NCBI GenBank assembly: GCA_964449325.1
Contig: CAYUYJ010000012.1
Span: 1-64,000 of the forward strand
Reading direction: 5' to 3'
Length of the DNA stretch: 64,000 nt
From: RGIG3002 sp964449325
GTDB taxonomy: Bacteria > Bacillota > Clostridia > Lachnospirales > Lachnospiraceae
Both the position numbers and the translations under genes were made by a program. Each line of letters opens with the position of its first letter. Within the stretch, counting starts at the first letter, position 1. Shown piece after piece: positions 24,269 through 33,096 of the stretch. The notes below the pieces were generated by a model. It saw nothing but the letters and a program-made list of their open reading frames with translations. It made no database searches and had not been told where the DNA came from.

Positions 24269-25724
24269 AGAGATTCGAAGCATAGCTTTTGAGTATGGAG
24301 GAACACCTTACAAAGTGGCAAAGGAACTTCATATGTTTTCAGACTTTCAATATCAGAAAAAAGATTTTGAAATTTATGAGTATGTTCGAAGGGCTTGTCA
24401 TGCAGAGAAACTCATAAGAGAAAGATATGATATGAATTTCAGCCTGGAACGAATAGATTATGAAGATGACCGGGTGATGTCAAACATTGCTGGACTTGTA
24501 AGCAGCAGTTTACCAAAAAGCTGGTTTCAAAAGTTTATGGGCGGGGAAATGCCGGGTGGACAGGCTGTACTTACCTATCAGATTTGTTTTCTGAGAACTT
24601 ATTATGAGAAAGAACTTTTAGAGGTAAGCAAAGAAGAGTATCAGCCGGAACACAGCAGGACGAACTGTGGAAGAGTACTTTCGAATGATGGTATACTTGG
24701 TATATCCGTTTGTCGTAATGAATTTTATGCAGCCTGCAAAACAGAAAATGGAATATTGCGGCGCGTTCCATGCCGGTTTGATGATGTCGCCCCCAATGGT
24801 ACTGCGTTTGTGTTTTACGGGTACCGGGATATTTTGAATGCGGGTGTGGCTTATTCAGAGGCAGGTCTTGCTTTTTTGGATATTTTGACCAAGGCAGAGC
24901 GCAACTTAAACACAAAGATTTCTTATGTCAATATTGTGACACTTGAGAGATTTCCAAGTGCATCCAAAATAGAGGATGCAATGTTTGACAGAGACATACA
25001 TTACGGGGACGGTACATATCCGAATGAAGATTTTGAATTGACAGCTTACGAGGAAATCAGGGACACATTTATAACCGGGAAAGAAATCATCGGAAATGCG
25101 GCTCAAGCAGCAAAACTGCCTGATGTTAATTTTGTAAATCTGGCGAAATGTGTTACTGCTTTTTATGAGAATGAGAGGGAAGAGAACTTACTGCCTGTCG
25201 GTGACAATGCGTTGGTGCTATGTCTGGATGATTATTATATGTATATTGCAGTTGTAACAAAAAATGAAAATCAGAGGATAGTCGAACTTGAGAGTGTGGG
25301 AAAAGAAGTTCCGGTGGACGAATGGGTTTTTGAAGATGTAAATAACTTTTTGCGAGAAAAGGGTTATAATGATAGCCGGGAGGAAAACAACACAGTCGGA
25401 AACGTGAAAAGACAGTTTCAAAGAAATGAAAAGGCAGAGCTTCATTTTGAACATAACGGTGGATATGAGGACAGAAGATATCCAATCGAACGGTTTGAAA
25501 GGGTTGTGAGAAGAGCACTGGATATTATGCAGAAGGAAATTGAAAAATATATGTATCGGCTTGGAATGAAATCAGAAAGAAACATTAAGGTATATCTTTC
25601 GGGTTCTTACTTTGCTTATCCTTTTGTACAGGAATGGATAAAAGAAGTTGTGCAGGGAAAATTCGTGCTGTCATATGATCCTGAGTGTGTAGCTGCAAAA
25701 GGAGCTGCACTTATACAAAGATAA
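24246..25724 (+). CDS. Degenerate Hsp70-like protein A
   Basis: This 492-residue protein starts at GTG 24246, 9 nt after GGAGG, inside the end of the previous gene. Residues 1-145 form a helical N-terminal region shared with the next gene. From 149 it follows the Hsp70 nucleotide-binding fold: GILGISVCRNEFYAA at the phosphate-1 position, ALVLCLDDYYMYIAVV (about 322) at phosphate-2, KRQFQRNEKAELHF (about 388) like the Hsp70 KRTLSSSTQ helix, YPIERFERVVRRALD, and IKVYLSGSYFAYPFVQEW (447) with AAKGAALIQ at the end. The Gly/Thr residues that bind phosphate in real Hsp70s are missing. It has no substrate-binding domain. It is likely an inactive or altered ATPase used as a binding platform. Confidence 0.65.
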   Translation: MQNPLTIEEIRSIAFEYGGTPYKVAKELHMFSDFQYQKKDFEIYEYVRRACHAEKLIRERYDMNFSLERIDYEDDRVMSNIAGLVSSSLPKSWFQKFMGGEMPGGQAVLTYQICFLRTYYEKELLEVSKEEYQPEHSRTNCGRVLSNDGILGISVCRNEFYAACKTENGILRRVPCRFDDVAPNGTAFVFYGYRDILNAGVAYSEAGLAFLDILTKAERNLNTKISYVNIVTLERFPSASKIEDAMFDRDIHYGDGTYPNEDFELTAYEEIRDTFITGKEIIGNAAQAAKLPDVNFVNLAKCVTAFYENEREENLLPVGDNALVLCLDDYYMYIAVVTKNENQRIVELESVGKEVPVDEWVFEDVNNFLREKGYNDSREENNTVGNVKRQFQRNEKAELHFEHNGGYEDRRYPIERFERVVRRALDIMQKEIEKYMYRLGMKSERNIKVYLSGSYFAYPFVQEWIKEVVQGKFVLSYDPECVAAKGAALIQR

Positions 25725-25745
25725 AAAACAATATGGGGGATGAAG

Positions 25746-27749
25746 ATGAGAAGAACAAAAGAAAAACCGGAAAAACTGATATTTCCACACAACGCAGCTA
25801 AAAATGATTCCTGGGTGTATCAGATGTACGGGTTATATAACACTGCTGTTGAGCTTGGCGGTACTATCTACAAAGTTGCGGAAGATTCCGATTTTCTATC
25901 TGCTTTTGAGTATATAGAAGCCTGGACGAATCCGGAAAGCAATGAAGAGGTTTTGTGTCCGGATAATATGACTGTTGTCGTAGAGTGTTTTGTACAATTA
26001 GAAGAGTCAGATGAAGAGGAACAAATATTTTTGTATTCTCCACAGGGGGAAAAGGAGGAAGTTCTTCAAAAAGCGGGCAAACGAAAAGACGGAAGATTTC
26101 TAATACCGGAAAAAGCCTTGAAAGAGCTTGGGGAGGAAGGGTTTTTTTGTTTGTATAACAGGCGGGCAGATGGACGTAATGGAAAATCCTTTGTCAGATA
26201 TAATAATGCTTTTGGGGAAAAAAGAAGGATGATGAAGTTTACCTTCTGGGAAGAAAAATTTGAGTATGTGGGAGATGGGTGGAATAGAGCGCTTCTTATA
26301 AAGACACCGGTGGAAGAGGTATTTGTGATGCCGGATGTATTTGCCGTAGAGCAGGCGGTCAAGACCTATTATGCAGAACGGCTGATTAGAAAAACGATAA
26401 ATCCACGCTTTTTTATTGAAAGAATCGAAGAAGGCAACAAGGAACTTATGCCTAATATGGAGAAGTTGATTGCAGAAATATTTCCTGAACATTGGCTTGG
26501 CGCCTATAGGAGCGGAAAAATTGCAGCAAGTTATAAGAGGATGATTTTTCAGATTTGTTATATTCGGTATTTTTATGAGAATATTTACAGACAGGTATGG
26601 AATGCGGATTATAAACCCTATGTTCTTACGGCGAAGTTTCCGGGTGCAGACAACAGGACGGGAACGCTGGGAATTGCATTGGGGACAGAAGAAAGCTATG
26701 TAGTATATGCGGAGAAAAATGGAAAAGTAAGAAACATACCGAGATTTTTGGAAGGTGAAGATGCGGAAAATAGCAGATACTGTTTTCCGGGAACCGGAGA
26801 TTTGTGCAACGCAGGAATTGCATATTCGGAGCTTGCACTTACTTACAAATTGATTTTACAAAATACAGAGATTGTTTCAGATACCGCGGTACAAAAGGTA
26901 AATGTGATAGTTGCAGGGAATACGCCGTCCCGGTCCGATATTACTATGGCAATAAGAGATCGCAAAGAAAATGCAGATTTGGAAAAGAATCCTAAAATGA
27001 ATCTGGAGCGTATGGCTGATATTCAGCTTGAGGGGAGAAATCTGGATGGGATGGATATTATCAGAGAGGCAGGAAACTTAGCCGGATTACCGGATTTTCA
27101 TGCAAAGAGCAGGCTGTGTATGGCAGTGGCAAGAGCCTATAATGCAGAAGAAAAGTATCGTCTGGAGGAAGGAGAACGGGCACTGGTTTTTTACTTGGAC
27201 AATACGGCTTTCGAGGCGGGATTCGTAGAAAAACGTGACGGGAAATTGAATTGCATGGCTCATACGTATTCATCCGATTATCCGACAAAGGAGATGCAGG
27301 AAGCAGATAAATGTTTGCTGGAAAAAATGAAAGGTGCTGTTTGTCCTACCTTAGTTACATTGGGAATCAGTGTAGATGATGAGAAAAACAGGAAAGCGTT
27401 TGAAGCTGTTTGTGCTGACATAGGCAGGGTGAAACGCCAGTTTAGTCGAAATGATACGGCAAACATCCTGTTTGATAACGGATGGCTGTCTTTTACGGAG
27501 TTTCTCGCAATAGATGATTATCGCGAGTGTCTTGTACCTCTTTATAAGAAATGTACTGAGATAATTGATGAGTTACAAAAAAGACAGGGAATTGATTCTG
27601 TTTCCAAGCTTTATTTGGCAGGAAACAGGAGTGAGGATGTAAGTTTGTGGGAGTATCTGGAAGAGCATTATCAGAAAGAGGTATGTATTTTGGGTGATTT
27701 GGAGCAAGTGACAGCGTTGGGGGCAGCCCTTTATGAAAGAGAAATGTAA
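25746..27749 (+). CDS. Degenerate Hsp70-like protein B (paralogue of A)
   Basis: This 667-residue protein is related along its length to protein A. An extra N-terminal domain (about 1-185) precedes the shared helical block, where AERLIRKTINPRFFIERI resembles AEKLIRERYDMNFSLERI of A. The Hsp70-like part begins at 306 with GTLGIALGTEESYVVYA, then ALVFYLDNTAFEAGF (479), RVKRQFSRNDTANILF, and a terminal KLYLAGNRSED/ALGAALYERE segment. Phosphate-loop residues are eroded, as in A. ATG 25740 is in frame, but 25746 is better spaced from GGGGG. The two may form a heterodimer, which is inference from the tandem duplication. Confidence 0.62.
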   Translation: MRRTKEKPEKLIFPHNAAKNDSWVYQMYGLYNTAVELGGTIYKVAEDSDFLSAFEYIEAWTNPESNEEVLCPDNMTVVVECFVQLEESDEEEQIFLYSPQGEKEEVLQKAGKRKDGRFLIPEKALKELGEEGFFCLYNRRADGRNGKSFVRYNNAFGEKRRMMKFTFWEEKFEYVGDGWNRALLIKTPVEEVFVMPDVFAVEQAVKTYYAERLIRKTINPRFFIERIEEGNKELMPNMEKLIAEIFPEHWLGAYRSGKIAASYKRMIFQICYIRYFYENIYRQVWNADYKPYVLTAKFPGADNRTGTLGIALGTEESYVVYAEKNGKVRNIPRFLEGEDAENSRYCFPGTGDLCNAGIAYSELALTYKLILQNTEIVSDTAVQKVNVIVAGNTPSRSDITMAIRDRKENADLEKNPKMNLERMADIQLEGRNLDGMDIIREAGNLAGLPDFHAKSRLCMAVARAYNAEEKYRLEEGERALVFYLDNTAFEAGFVEKRDGKLNCMAHTYSSDYPTKEMQEADKCLLEKMKGAVCPTLVTLGISVDDEKNRKAFEAVCADIGRVKRQFSRNDTANILFDNGWLSFTEFLAIDDYRECLVPLYKKCTEIIDELQKRQGIDSVSKLYLAGNRSEDVSLWEYLEEHYQKEVCILGDLEQVTALGAALYEREM

Positions 27750-27777
27750 TAGGTAGCCGGAGAGGAGTTTATGGGAT

Positions 27778-28794
27778 ATGGATAAAAAATATTTTGCAAT
27801 ACGAAAAGGTGAAAATACGGGAATTTTTTATGAAACCTATGCAGAGGTACAGAAGCGGAAACCAAAAGAGTTTAAAAGCTTTAAAAGAAAAGAAGAGGCG
27901 GAAGCCTATATGAACAATCAAATCCCTATAGGAAACACAGACGGATGTGAAAACATTGATGTAACGAAAGCAGATGCTGTTATTTACGCGGACGGAAGTC
28001 TGAATTTTGATTATCCAAAGATGAAAGAACTGGCGCAGGAACAATGGTATGCAACGTATGGATTGCTTATTTTTTTCAAAGAAAACAAGACCGTATATTT
28101 TGAGACCGGAAAAGTGATGGATGGAAAAGAAAAGCGAGTTGGCAATGCCGGTGTTACAGAACGTAATTTCTATGTCTGGCGATATGGAATGAACAGCGAG
28201 AGAGTAAATAAAGCGATGGAAGAAATTGCCCGGGATGCAAAACCGGAAGAATTCTGGTATGAAGATGTGTATCGGGATAAAATAAATGATTCGGAAGAAA
28301 CAAATGCAAGAAAACATGGATTTGTTTTGGCAAGTGGTAGTGATGCGGGAGAAATGGAAGGAGTAAAGCGTGGATTGGAAATCTGTCTGGAAGAAAAAGG
28401 ATTAAAAAATGTAGTAATTGTTCATGACTTGGAGATTGCTCCCAATATTTATAATGGCGGATATGATAAGAAAAAGAACGAACCGGTTTTCTATGGGAAA
28501 TTAATGGAAAAATACAGACTGGAGGATGGAATTAAGCCCCAATTTATCAAGGTAAAATCCCATGAATCCGGTAAAGCATTTGTGCATGGTGTATATAATG
28601 ATTGTGCCGATATACTTGCAAAGGCTGAGACGAATGCCAGACCGATTGGCGGAAAAACGATTAATCCCAATTTGGAAGAATTACTTGGGTATGGAATCAA
28701 AGATAAAGTTTCTGTTAATGACATCCCTATGCGTAGAAAAGAAACAAGAAGACTGATAAATGAGGCTATTCGATTAGAGCCGGAAGATAACTAA
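27778..28794 (+). CDS. Viroplasmin-type RNase H
   Basis: This 338-residue protein has an N-terminal hybrid-binding domain (residues 3-48: YFAIRKGENTGIFYETYAE, FKSFKRKEEAEAYM), as in RNase H1 and caulimovirus viroplasmin. A divergent RNase H fold follows. All four catalytic carboxylates can be placed: Asp72 in IYADGSLNF, Glu194 in GEMEGVKRGLE, Asp217 in VIVHDLEIA and Asp278 in NDCADILAKAE. The histidine in KVKSHESG is also at its usual place. It should cut RNA in RNA:DNA hybrids. The region 85-190 holds an unusual insertion compared with short RNase HI. GAGGAG precedes the ATG. The island context suggests it works with the hybrid-binding protease. Confidence 0.72.
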   Translation: MDKKYFAIRKGENTGIFYETYAEVQKRKPKEFKSFKRKEEAEAYMNNQIPIGNTDGCENIDVTKADAVIYADGSLNFDYPKMKELAQEQWYATYGLLIFFKENKTVYFETGKVMDGKEKRVGNAGVTERNFYVWRYGMNSERVNKAMEEIARDAKPEEFWYEDVYRDKINDSEETNARKHGFVLASGSDAGEMEGVKRGLEICLEEKGLKNVVIVHDLEIAPNIYNGGYDKKKNEPVFYGKLMEKYRLEDGIKPQFIKVKSHESGKAFVHGVYNDCADILAKAETNARPIGGKTINPNLEELLGYGIKDKVSVNDIPMRRKETRRLINEAIRLEPEDN

Positions 28795-28825
28795 AAAACT
28801 ATACAATGCGGAAAGGAATAAAACA

Positions 28826-31627
28826 ATGAATCAGGAATTGATGGAAAGCATGCTGCGTCATGGCGAATATGAAAAAGTAATATCCGGACTGGAAAAGGAA
28901 ACGGAGGTTACCGATAAGGAACAAATCGTACTGGCACAGGCATATCTTCTTCTTGGAGACGAGCATAGGGCACTTAAGGCTGTTTTAAAGCCGGATAATC
29001 TGACAGAGGAAAATGAGTGGTTTAAAGCAGAGGCTAAGAAAATCGAAAATGCTATTATGGATAAAGAGATTGACAGCTATATTGAAGAACTGAAAAAAAG
29101 CCTTCAAAGAAAGGAAACTACCGATACAGAAGAGCAGGCATTTTCAGAAGAGATAGAAAGCCTTTTTGAAGAAACCATAGGAATGAAACGGGCGAAAGAA
29201 TGTCTTCAGGTATATTTGGATTCCCGCAGACTAGACAGGGAAAGAACAGACAGAGATCTTTTGGGATTTACAGATAGGGTAAATAATTTTGGGATAATGG
29301 GAAAACGTGGAAGCGGTAAAACCCATTTGGCAGAGATTATTTGCCGGATGTTAAATTATGAAGAAGAAGACAGACAGTATATAAATGCAAGGGATATTAA
29401 GGAACGTAAAAATATTGATGAACTCTCAAAAAACCGCGGAACTGCAATTATCATAGAAAATATAGAGGAACTTCTTTTGAATGAAGATGCGAATGCATAT
29501 GCCAAGTTCGAAATTGTAAATGCCCTGGAGGATCTGATGCTTCAAAATTCGGAGGAAGACGGAGGCAATGTTATACTGACAGGGAAAGCAGAGGCATTTG
29601 AAAAAATGAAATTGCTGAACCCTTCAATAGAAAATCTCTTTTTTGGATTTATTAATATTGACAAATATTCTGTAGATGAGCTTTGGCAATTACTGAATCA
29701 ATTGGCAAATATGGATGGATTCAGAATAAGCCCTGAGTGTGAGGAGGATGTAAGAAGATGGCTTGCCTCAGAAAGCAAACTTAGTGAATTTACGAATACC
29801 ATTGCGCTTGACAATCTTTTAAAAGAAGCAAAAAAGAATCTTTCACTTCGTTATAAAAAGTTTGAAGACGAAGAAGGTCAAGGCATTTATATGGTTGAAG
29901 ACGAGAGAATGATGCAAAAACTGTGCAGACTGGAACCGGAGGATTTCATTGAAAACGGAAAAGAAAAGACCATAGAAGAACTTTGCAATGAGTTGGAAAA
30001 AATGACCGGATTGGAGCGTGTAAAAAAAGAAGTAAGAGCGCAGATTGCAAAAGTGAATATTGCAATGAAAGCAGCAAAGGCAGGCTCAAATCGCAAAGGT
30101 GGGCATGGAACGTTACATATGGCATTTGTAGGAGAACCGGGAACCGGTAAAACGACGGTAGCCCAAATGATAGGAAAAATTTATTGCGCATTGGGTGTTT
30201 TACCGGGCGATGATGTTTATACGGTATCGCGAGCGGATCTTGTTTCACAGTATATCGGAGGAACTGCCAGATGTGTAAGGGAGGTATGTCAGAGAGCAGA
30301 TGGAGGAGTGCTCTTTATTGATGAAGCCTATTCTCTTGTAAACAGTGAACAGGATTCCTATGGAAAAGAAGCGGTTGATACATTGATACAGGAAATGGAA
30401 AATCGTCGGGATACGATGATGGTTATTTTGGCGGGATACGAAGAACCGATGATGAAATTCTTAAAAGAAAATCCGGGGTTCAAGAGCCGTGTGCCCAATA
30501 TTATACATTTTGATAACTATGAGTTGGAAGAAATGGTTCAAATTTTTGAATATATGGCAACCGGAGATGGATATTATCTGACTGCAGATGCATTGTCGAA
30601 ACTGAGTGGTCTGATTTTGGAGAAATCCAAAGAGGCAGATTTTGGAAATGCCAGAGGTGTGAGAAATGTGCTTGAACAGGTAATTGCGGCACAAAGTTCA
30701 AGATTAGCGGCAGAGACCGAAAAAGAGGAAAAGGTTTCTCAGGTTGATTATGATGCCATAACGGGGGCTGATATTCAAACCATACAAGACAAGGTCAATA
30801 CAGAGGAAAAAACAATAGAGCAGCTTTTGGAAGAACTAAATGCGTTAGAGGGTCTTCAGGGCGTGAAAAATAAAGTTAGGGATATGGTTAATTCCATGAA
30901 ATACATTAATCTCATGAAGGAGAGAGGACTTGCACCGGGTAGAAATCAAGGAACAATGCACCTTATTTTCAGTGGAAATCCGGGAACCGGAAAGTCAACA
31001 GTAGCATCACTTCTGGGACAGATTTATGTAAAGCTTGGAGTATTAAAAAAGAATACTTTTATTTTGGCAAAACGTTCTGATTTAATTGCGCAGTATATGG
31101 GGCAAACCGCCGCAAGAGTTGCTAATAAGGTTGCGGAAGCGGATGGAGGTATCTTGTTCATTGATGAAGCTTATCAGCTTTATAACGGCGAAAATGACAG
31201 CTACGGTGAAGAAGCCATCGGGACATTACTTTCTCTTGTGGAGGAAAAGAGAGATTCCCTTATGGTGATATTAGCCGGATATACGGAAAATATGGAGAGT
31301 TTCCTTAATGTGAATCCGGGACTGAGAAGCCGTTTTCCAAACGTCATTGAGTTTACGGATTATGCTGTTTCTGAACTTTTGAACATTTTCCAAAAGATGG
31401 CAGAAAAGGATGGGAAAAAGCTGGAAAACGGAGTGATGGAGCTTGTTGAGAAAGAAATACAGCGCAGAAGGGAAATGAATGTAAAAGAGTTTGCCAATGC
31501 AAGAGGGGTACGAAATATACTGGATGAGATTATTTCGAGACAGCGCTCCCGGATTATATATGAAGAGGATATGGGTGTGAACCATACGGATGAGGAACTT
31601 GTAACAATAAGGAAGGAAGATGTATAA
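28826..31627 (+). CDS. Triple AAA protein, CbxX/CfxQ (SpoVK) type
   Basis: This 933-residue protein has three AAA modules. The N-terminus (1-110) is helical, with TPR-like composition. Module 1 has Walker A GKRGSGKT (159-166), but its Walker B reads TAIIIENIEEL, so both acidic residues are altered and it is probably non-hydrolytic. Modules 2 and 3 are typical CbxX/CfxQ: GEPGTGKT from 436 with VLFIDEAYSL, and GNPGTGKS from 717 with ILFIDEAYQL. Each contains the ARGVRN segment that carries the conserved arginine. Relatives include SpoVK and EccA of type VII secretion. It would be a ring-forming remodelling ATPase. The start has GCGGAAAGGA upstream. Confidence 0.85.
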   Translation: MNQELMESMLRHGEYEKVISGLEKETEVTDKEQIVLAQAYLLLGDEHRALKAVLKPDNLTEENEWFKAEAKKIENAIMDKEIDSYIEELKKSLQRKETTDTEEQAFSEEIESLFEETIGMKRAKECLQVYLDSRRLDRERTDRDLLGFTDRVNNFGIMGKRGSGKTHLAEIICRMLNYEEEDRQYINARDIKERKNIDELSKNRGTAIIIENIEELLLNEDANAYAKFEIVNALEDLMLQNSEEDGGNVILTGKAEAFEKMKLLNPSIENLFFGFINIDKYSVDELWQLLNQLANMDGFRISPECEEDVRRWLASESKLSEFTNTIALDNLLKEAKKNLSLRYKKFEDEEGQGIYMVEDERMMQKLCRLEPEDFIENGKEKTIEELCNELEKMTGLERVKKEVRAQIAKVNIAMKAAKAGSNRKGGHGTLHMAFVGEPGTGKTTVAQMIGKIYCALGVLPGDDVYTVSRADLVSQYIGGTARCVREVCQRADGGVLFIDEAYSLVNSEQDSYGKEAVDTLIQEMENRRDTMMVILAGYEEPMMKFLKENPGFKSRVPNIIHFDNYELEEMVQIFEYMATGDGYYLTADALSKLSGLILEKSKEADFGNARGVRNVLEQVIAAQSSRLAAETEKEEKVSQVDYDAITGADIQTIQDKVNTEEKTIEQLLEELNALEGLQGVKNKVRDMVNSMKYINLMKERGLAPGRNQGTMHLIFSGNPGTGKSTVASLLGQIYVKLGVLKKNTFILAKRSDLIAQYMGQTAARVANKVAEADGGILFIDEAYQLYNGENDSYGEEAIGTLLSLVEEKRDSLMVILAGYTENMESFLNVNPGLRSRFPNVIEFTDYAVSELLNIFQKMAEKDGKKLENGVMELVEKEIQRRREMNVKEFANARGVRNILDEIISRQRSRIIYEEDMGVNHTDEELVTIRKEDV

Positions 31628-31630
31628 GTG

Positions 31631-33094
31631 ATGAACAGTACATATGACCAGCTTTTGCTGGAGTTAGGAATTTCAGCCGGTGCAAACAGTTTTGAAATAT
31701 GCAGGCAATTGAAGAATAAGAAGAATGAACTGAAAGCCCATATGACCAGCAGACAAAGCGAGGAAGAAAATGAAAAACTGGAAAAGGAAATACGTGCAAT
31801 AAATGAGGCAGAAGTGTACTTTGAGAAAATTGCAAGCGAGGAAAAGAAAGCGGATAAGCCGGATGGATTTGATTATAATTCGTTAAAAAATAAAGGACGT
31901 AAAGTCAAAAAATCCAGACAAGCATTGTCGGAAGAAACAACGGATGTCTCCGACATGCAATTGTCTTTTGAGGAGCGGTATGACAATATTATAGGCTTGA
32001 TGGGAACTCCCGATGGATTTGAGGATGGATTTGAACAGCTAAAGCAATTGGCAAATGGGGGGTATATACCGGCACAAAACAGAATTGGGCAAATGTATTA
32101 TTATGGAGAAAAAAGTATTGCCACAGACTATAAGGAAGCGGAGTACTGGTATGAAAAAACTGCCGAGGCAGGATATACAGCTGCATATAATATGCTGGGG
32201 CTGATTTATATGGAGGATAACGGAGTCGGCCCGAACCGTGAAAAGGCAATCTATTGGCTGAAAAAAGCCGCAGAGCAACAGGTAGTCGTAGCCTATTGGA
32301 ATTTGGGACTCGTATATGTGGAGCGCTTTGAGGAGAAAGATTATAGGGAGGCGGCATACTGGTATGAAAAAGCTGCTGAGGGAGGATATGTAGACGCATA
32401 TAATGAATTGGGACGTGTGTATATGGATAATAACGGAGTCGGCCCGAACCGTGAAAAAGCAATTTATTGGCTGAAAAAAGCTGCGGAGCAGCAGGTGGTC
32501 TACGCATATTGGAATTTAGGGCTCGTATATGAGGACCGCTTTGAGGAGAAAGATTATAAGGAGGCGGCATACTGGTATGAAAAAGCTGCTGAGGCAGGAT
32601 ATGTAGACGCATATAATAGGGTGGGATATGTGTATATGAATGTTAACGGAGGCGTACAGAATCGTGAAAAAGCAATCTATTGGCTGAAAAAAGCCGCAGA
32701 GCAACAGGTAGTCGCAGCATATTGGAATTTGGGGCTTGTATATGAGAACCGCTTTGAGGAGAAAGATTACAAGGAAGCGACATATTGGTATGAAAAAGCC
32801 GCGATGGAAGGATATACGGCAGCATATAATAAGTTGGGGTGTCTTTATATAAGTGATAACGGAGTAGGACCGAACCGTGAAAAAGCAATTTACTGGCTGG
32901 AAAAAGCCGCAGAGCAGCAAAGCGTGGAAGCCTGTTGGAATTTGGGGCTTGTATATGAGGATCGCTTTGAACAGAAAGATTATGAGAAGGCGGCGTACTG
33001 GTATGAAAAGGCTGCCGAGGGAGGAGATACGGATGCCTATACCGAGGCGCAAAAATGCCGTGAACATTTGGCAAAAAATGGGAGAACAATATAA
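31631..33094 (+). CDS. Sel1-repeat protein with J-like N-terminus
   Basis: This protein of about 487 residues begins with a short helical segment (1-65: YDQLLLELGISAGAN, EIRAINEAEVYFEKI). It resembles a J-domain in layout but lacks the HPD motif, having KAHM near that place. A basic linker follows, then about nine Sel1-like repeats (from about 140). They show the alternating units EKAIYWLKKAAEQQ and KDYKEAAYWYEKAAE with AYWNLGLVYE. Sel1 repeats form a superhelix that holds partner proteins. Four copies of a 71-residue double unit are nearly identical. GTG 31628 is directly before the ATG and is an alternative start. Confidence 0.8.
   Translation: MNSTYDQLLLELGISAGANSFEICRQLKNKKNELKAHMTSRQSEEENEKLEKEIRAINEAEVYFEKIASEEKKADKPDGFDYNSLKNKGRKVKKSRQALSEETTDVSDMQLSFEERYDNIIGLMGTPDGFEDGFEQLKQLANGGYIPAQNRIGQMYYYGEKSIATDYKEAEYWYEKTAEAGYTAAYNMLGLIYMEDNGVGPNREKAIYWLKKAAEQQVVVAYWNLGLVYVERFEEKDYREAAYWYEKAAEGGYVDAYNELGRVYMDNNGVGPNREKAIYWLKKAAEQQVVYAYWNLGLVYEDRFEEKDYKEAAYWYEKAAEAGYVDAYNRVGYVYMNVNGGVQNREKAIYWLKKAAEQQVVAAYWNLGLVYENRFEEKDYKEATYWYEKAAMEGYTAAYNKLGCLYISDNGVGPNREKAIYWLEKAAEQQSVEACWNLGLVYEDRFEQKDYEKAAYWYEKAAEGGDTDAYTEAQKCREHLAKNGRTI
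32221..33060 (+). repeat. Four 213-bp tandem copies within the Sel1 gene
   Basis: The phrase CGGAGTCGGCCCGAACCGTG or a close variant recurs at 32221, 32434, 32647 and 32860, an exact 213-bp (71-codon) period. Each unit encodes two Sel1 repeats. The third copy is the most changed at its start (CGGAGGCGTACAGAATCGTG). The even spacing and high identity point to recent unequal duplication or gene conversion. Confidence 0.88.
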
Positions 33095-33096
33095 AA

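Noticed and set aside
31989..32612. Long minus-strand open frames opposite the Sel1 gene
   Set aside because: They mirror the repeated codons of the Sel1 units, have His/Pro/Leu-rich shadow composition and lack binding sites.
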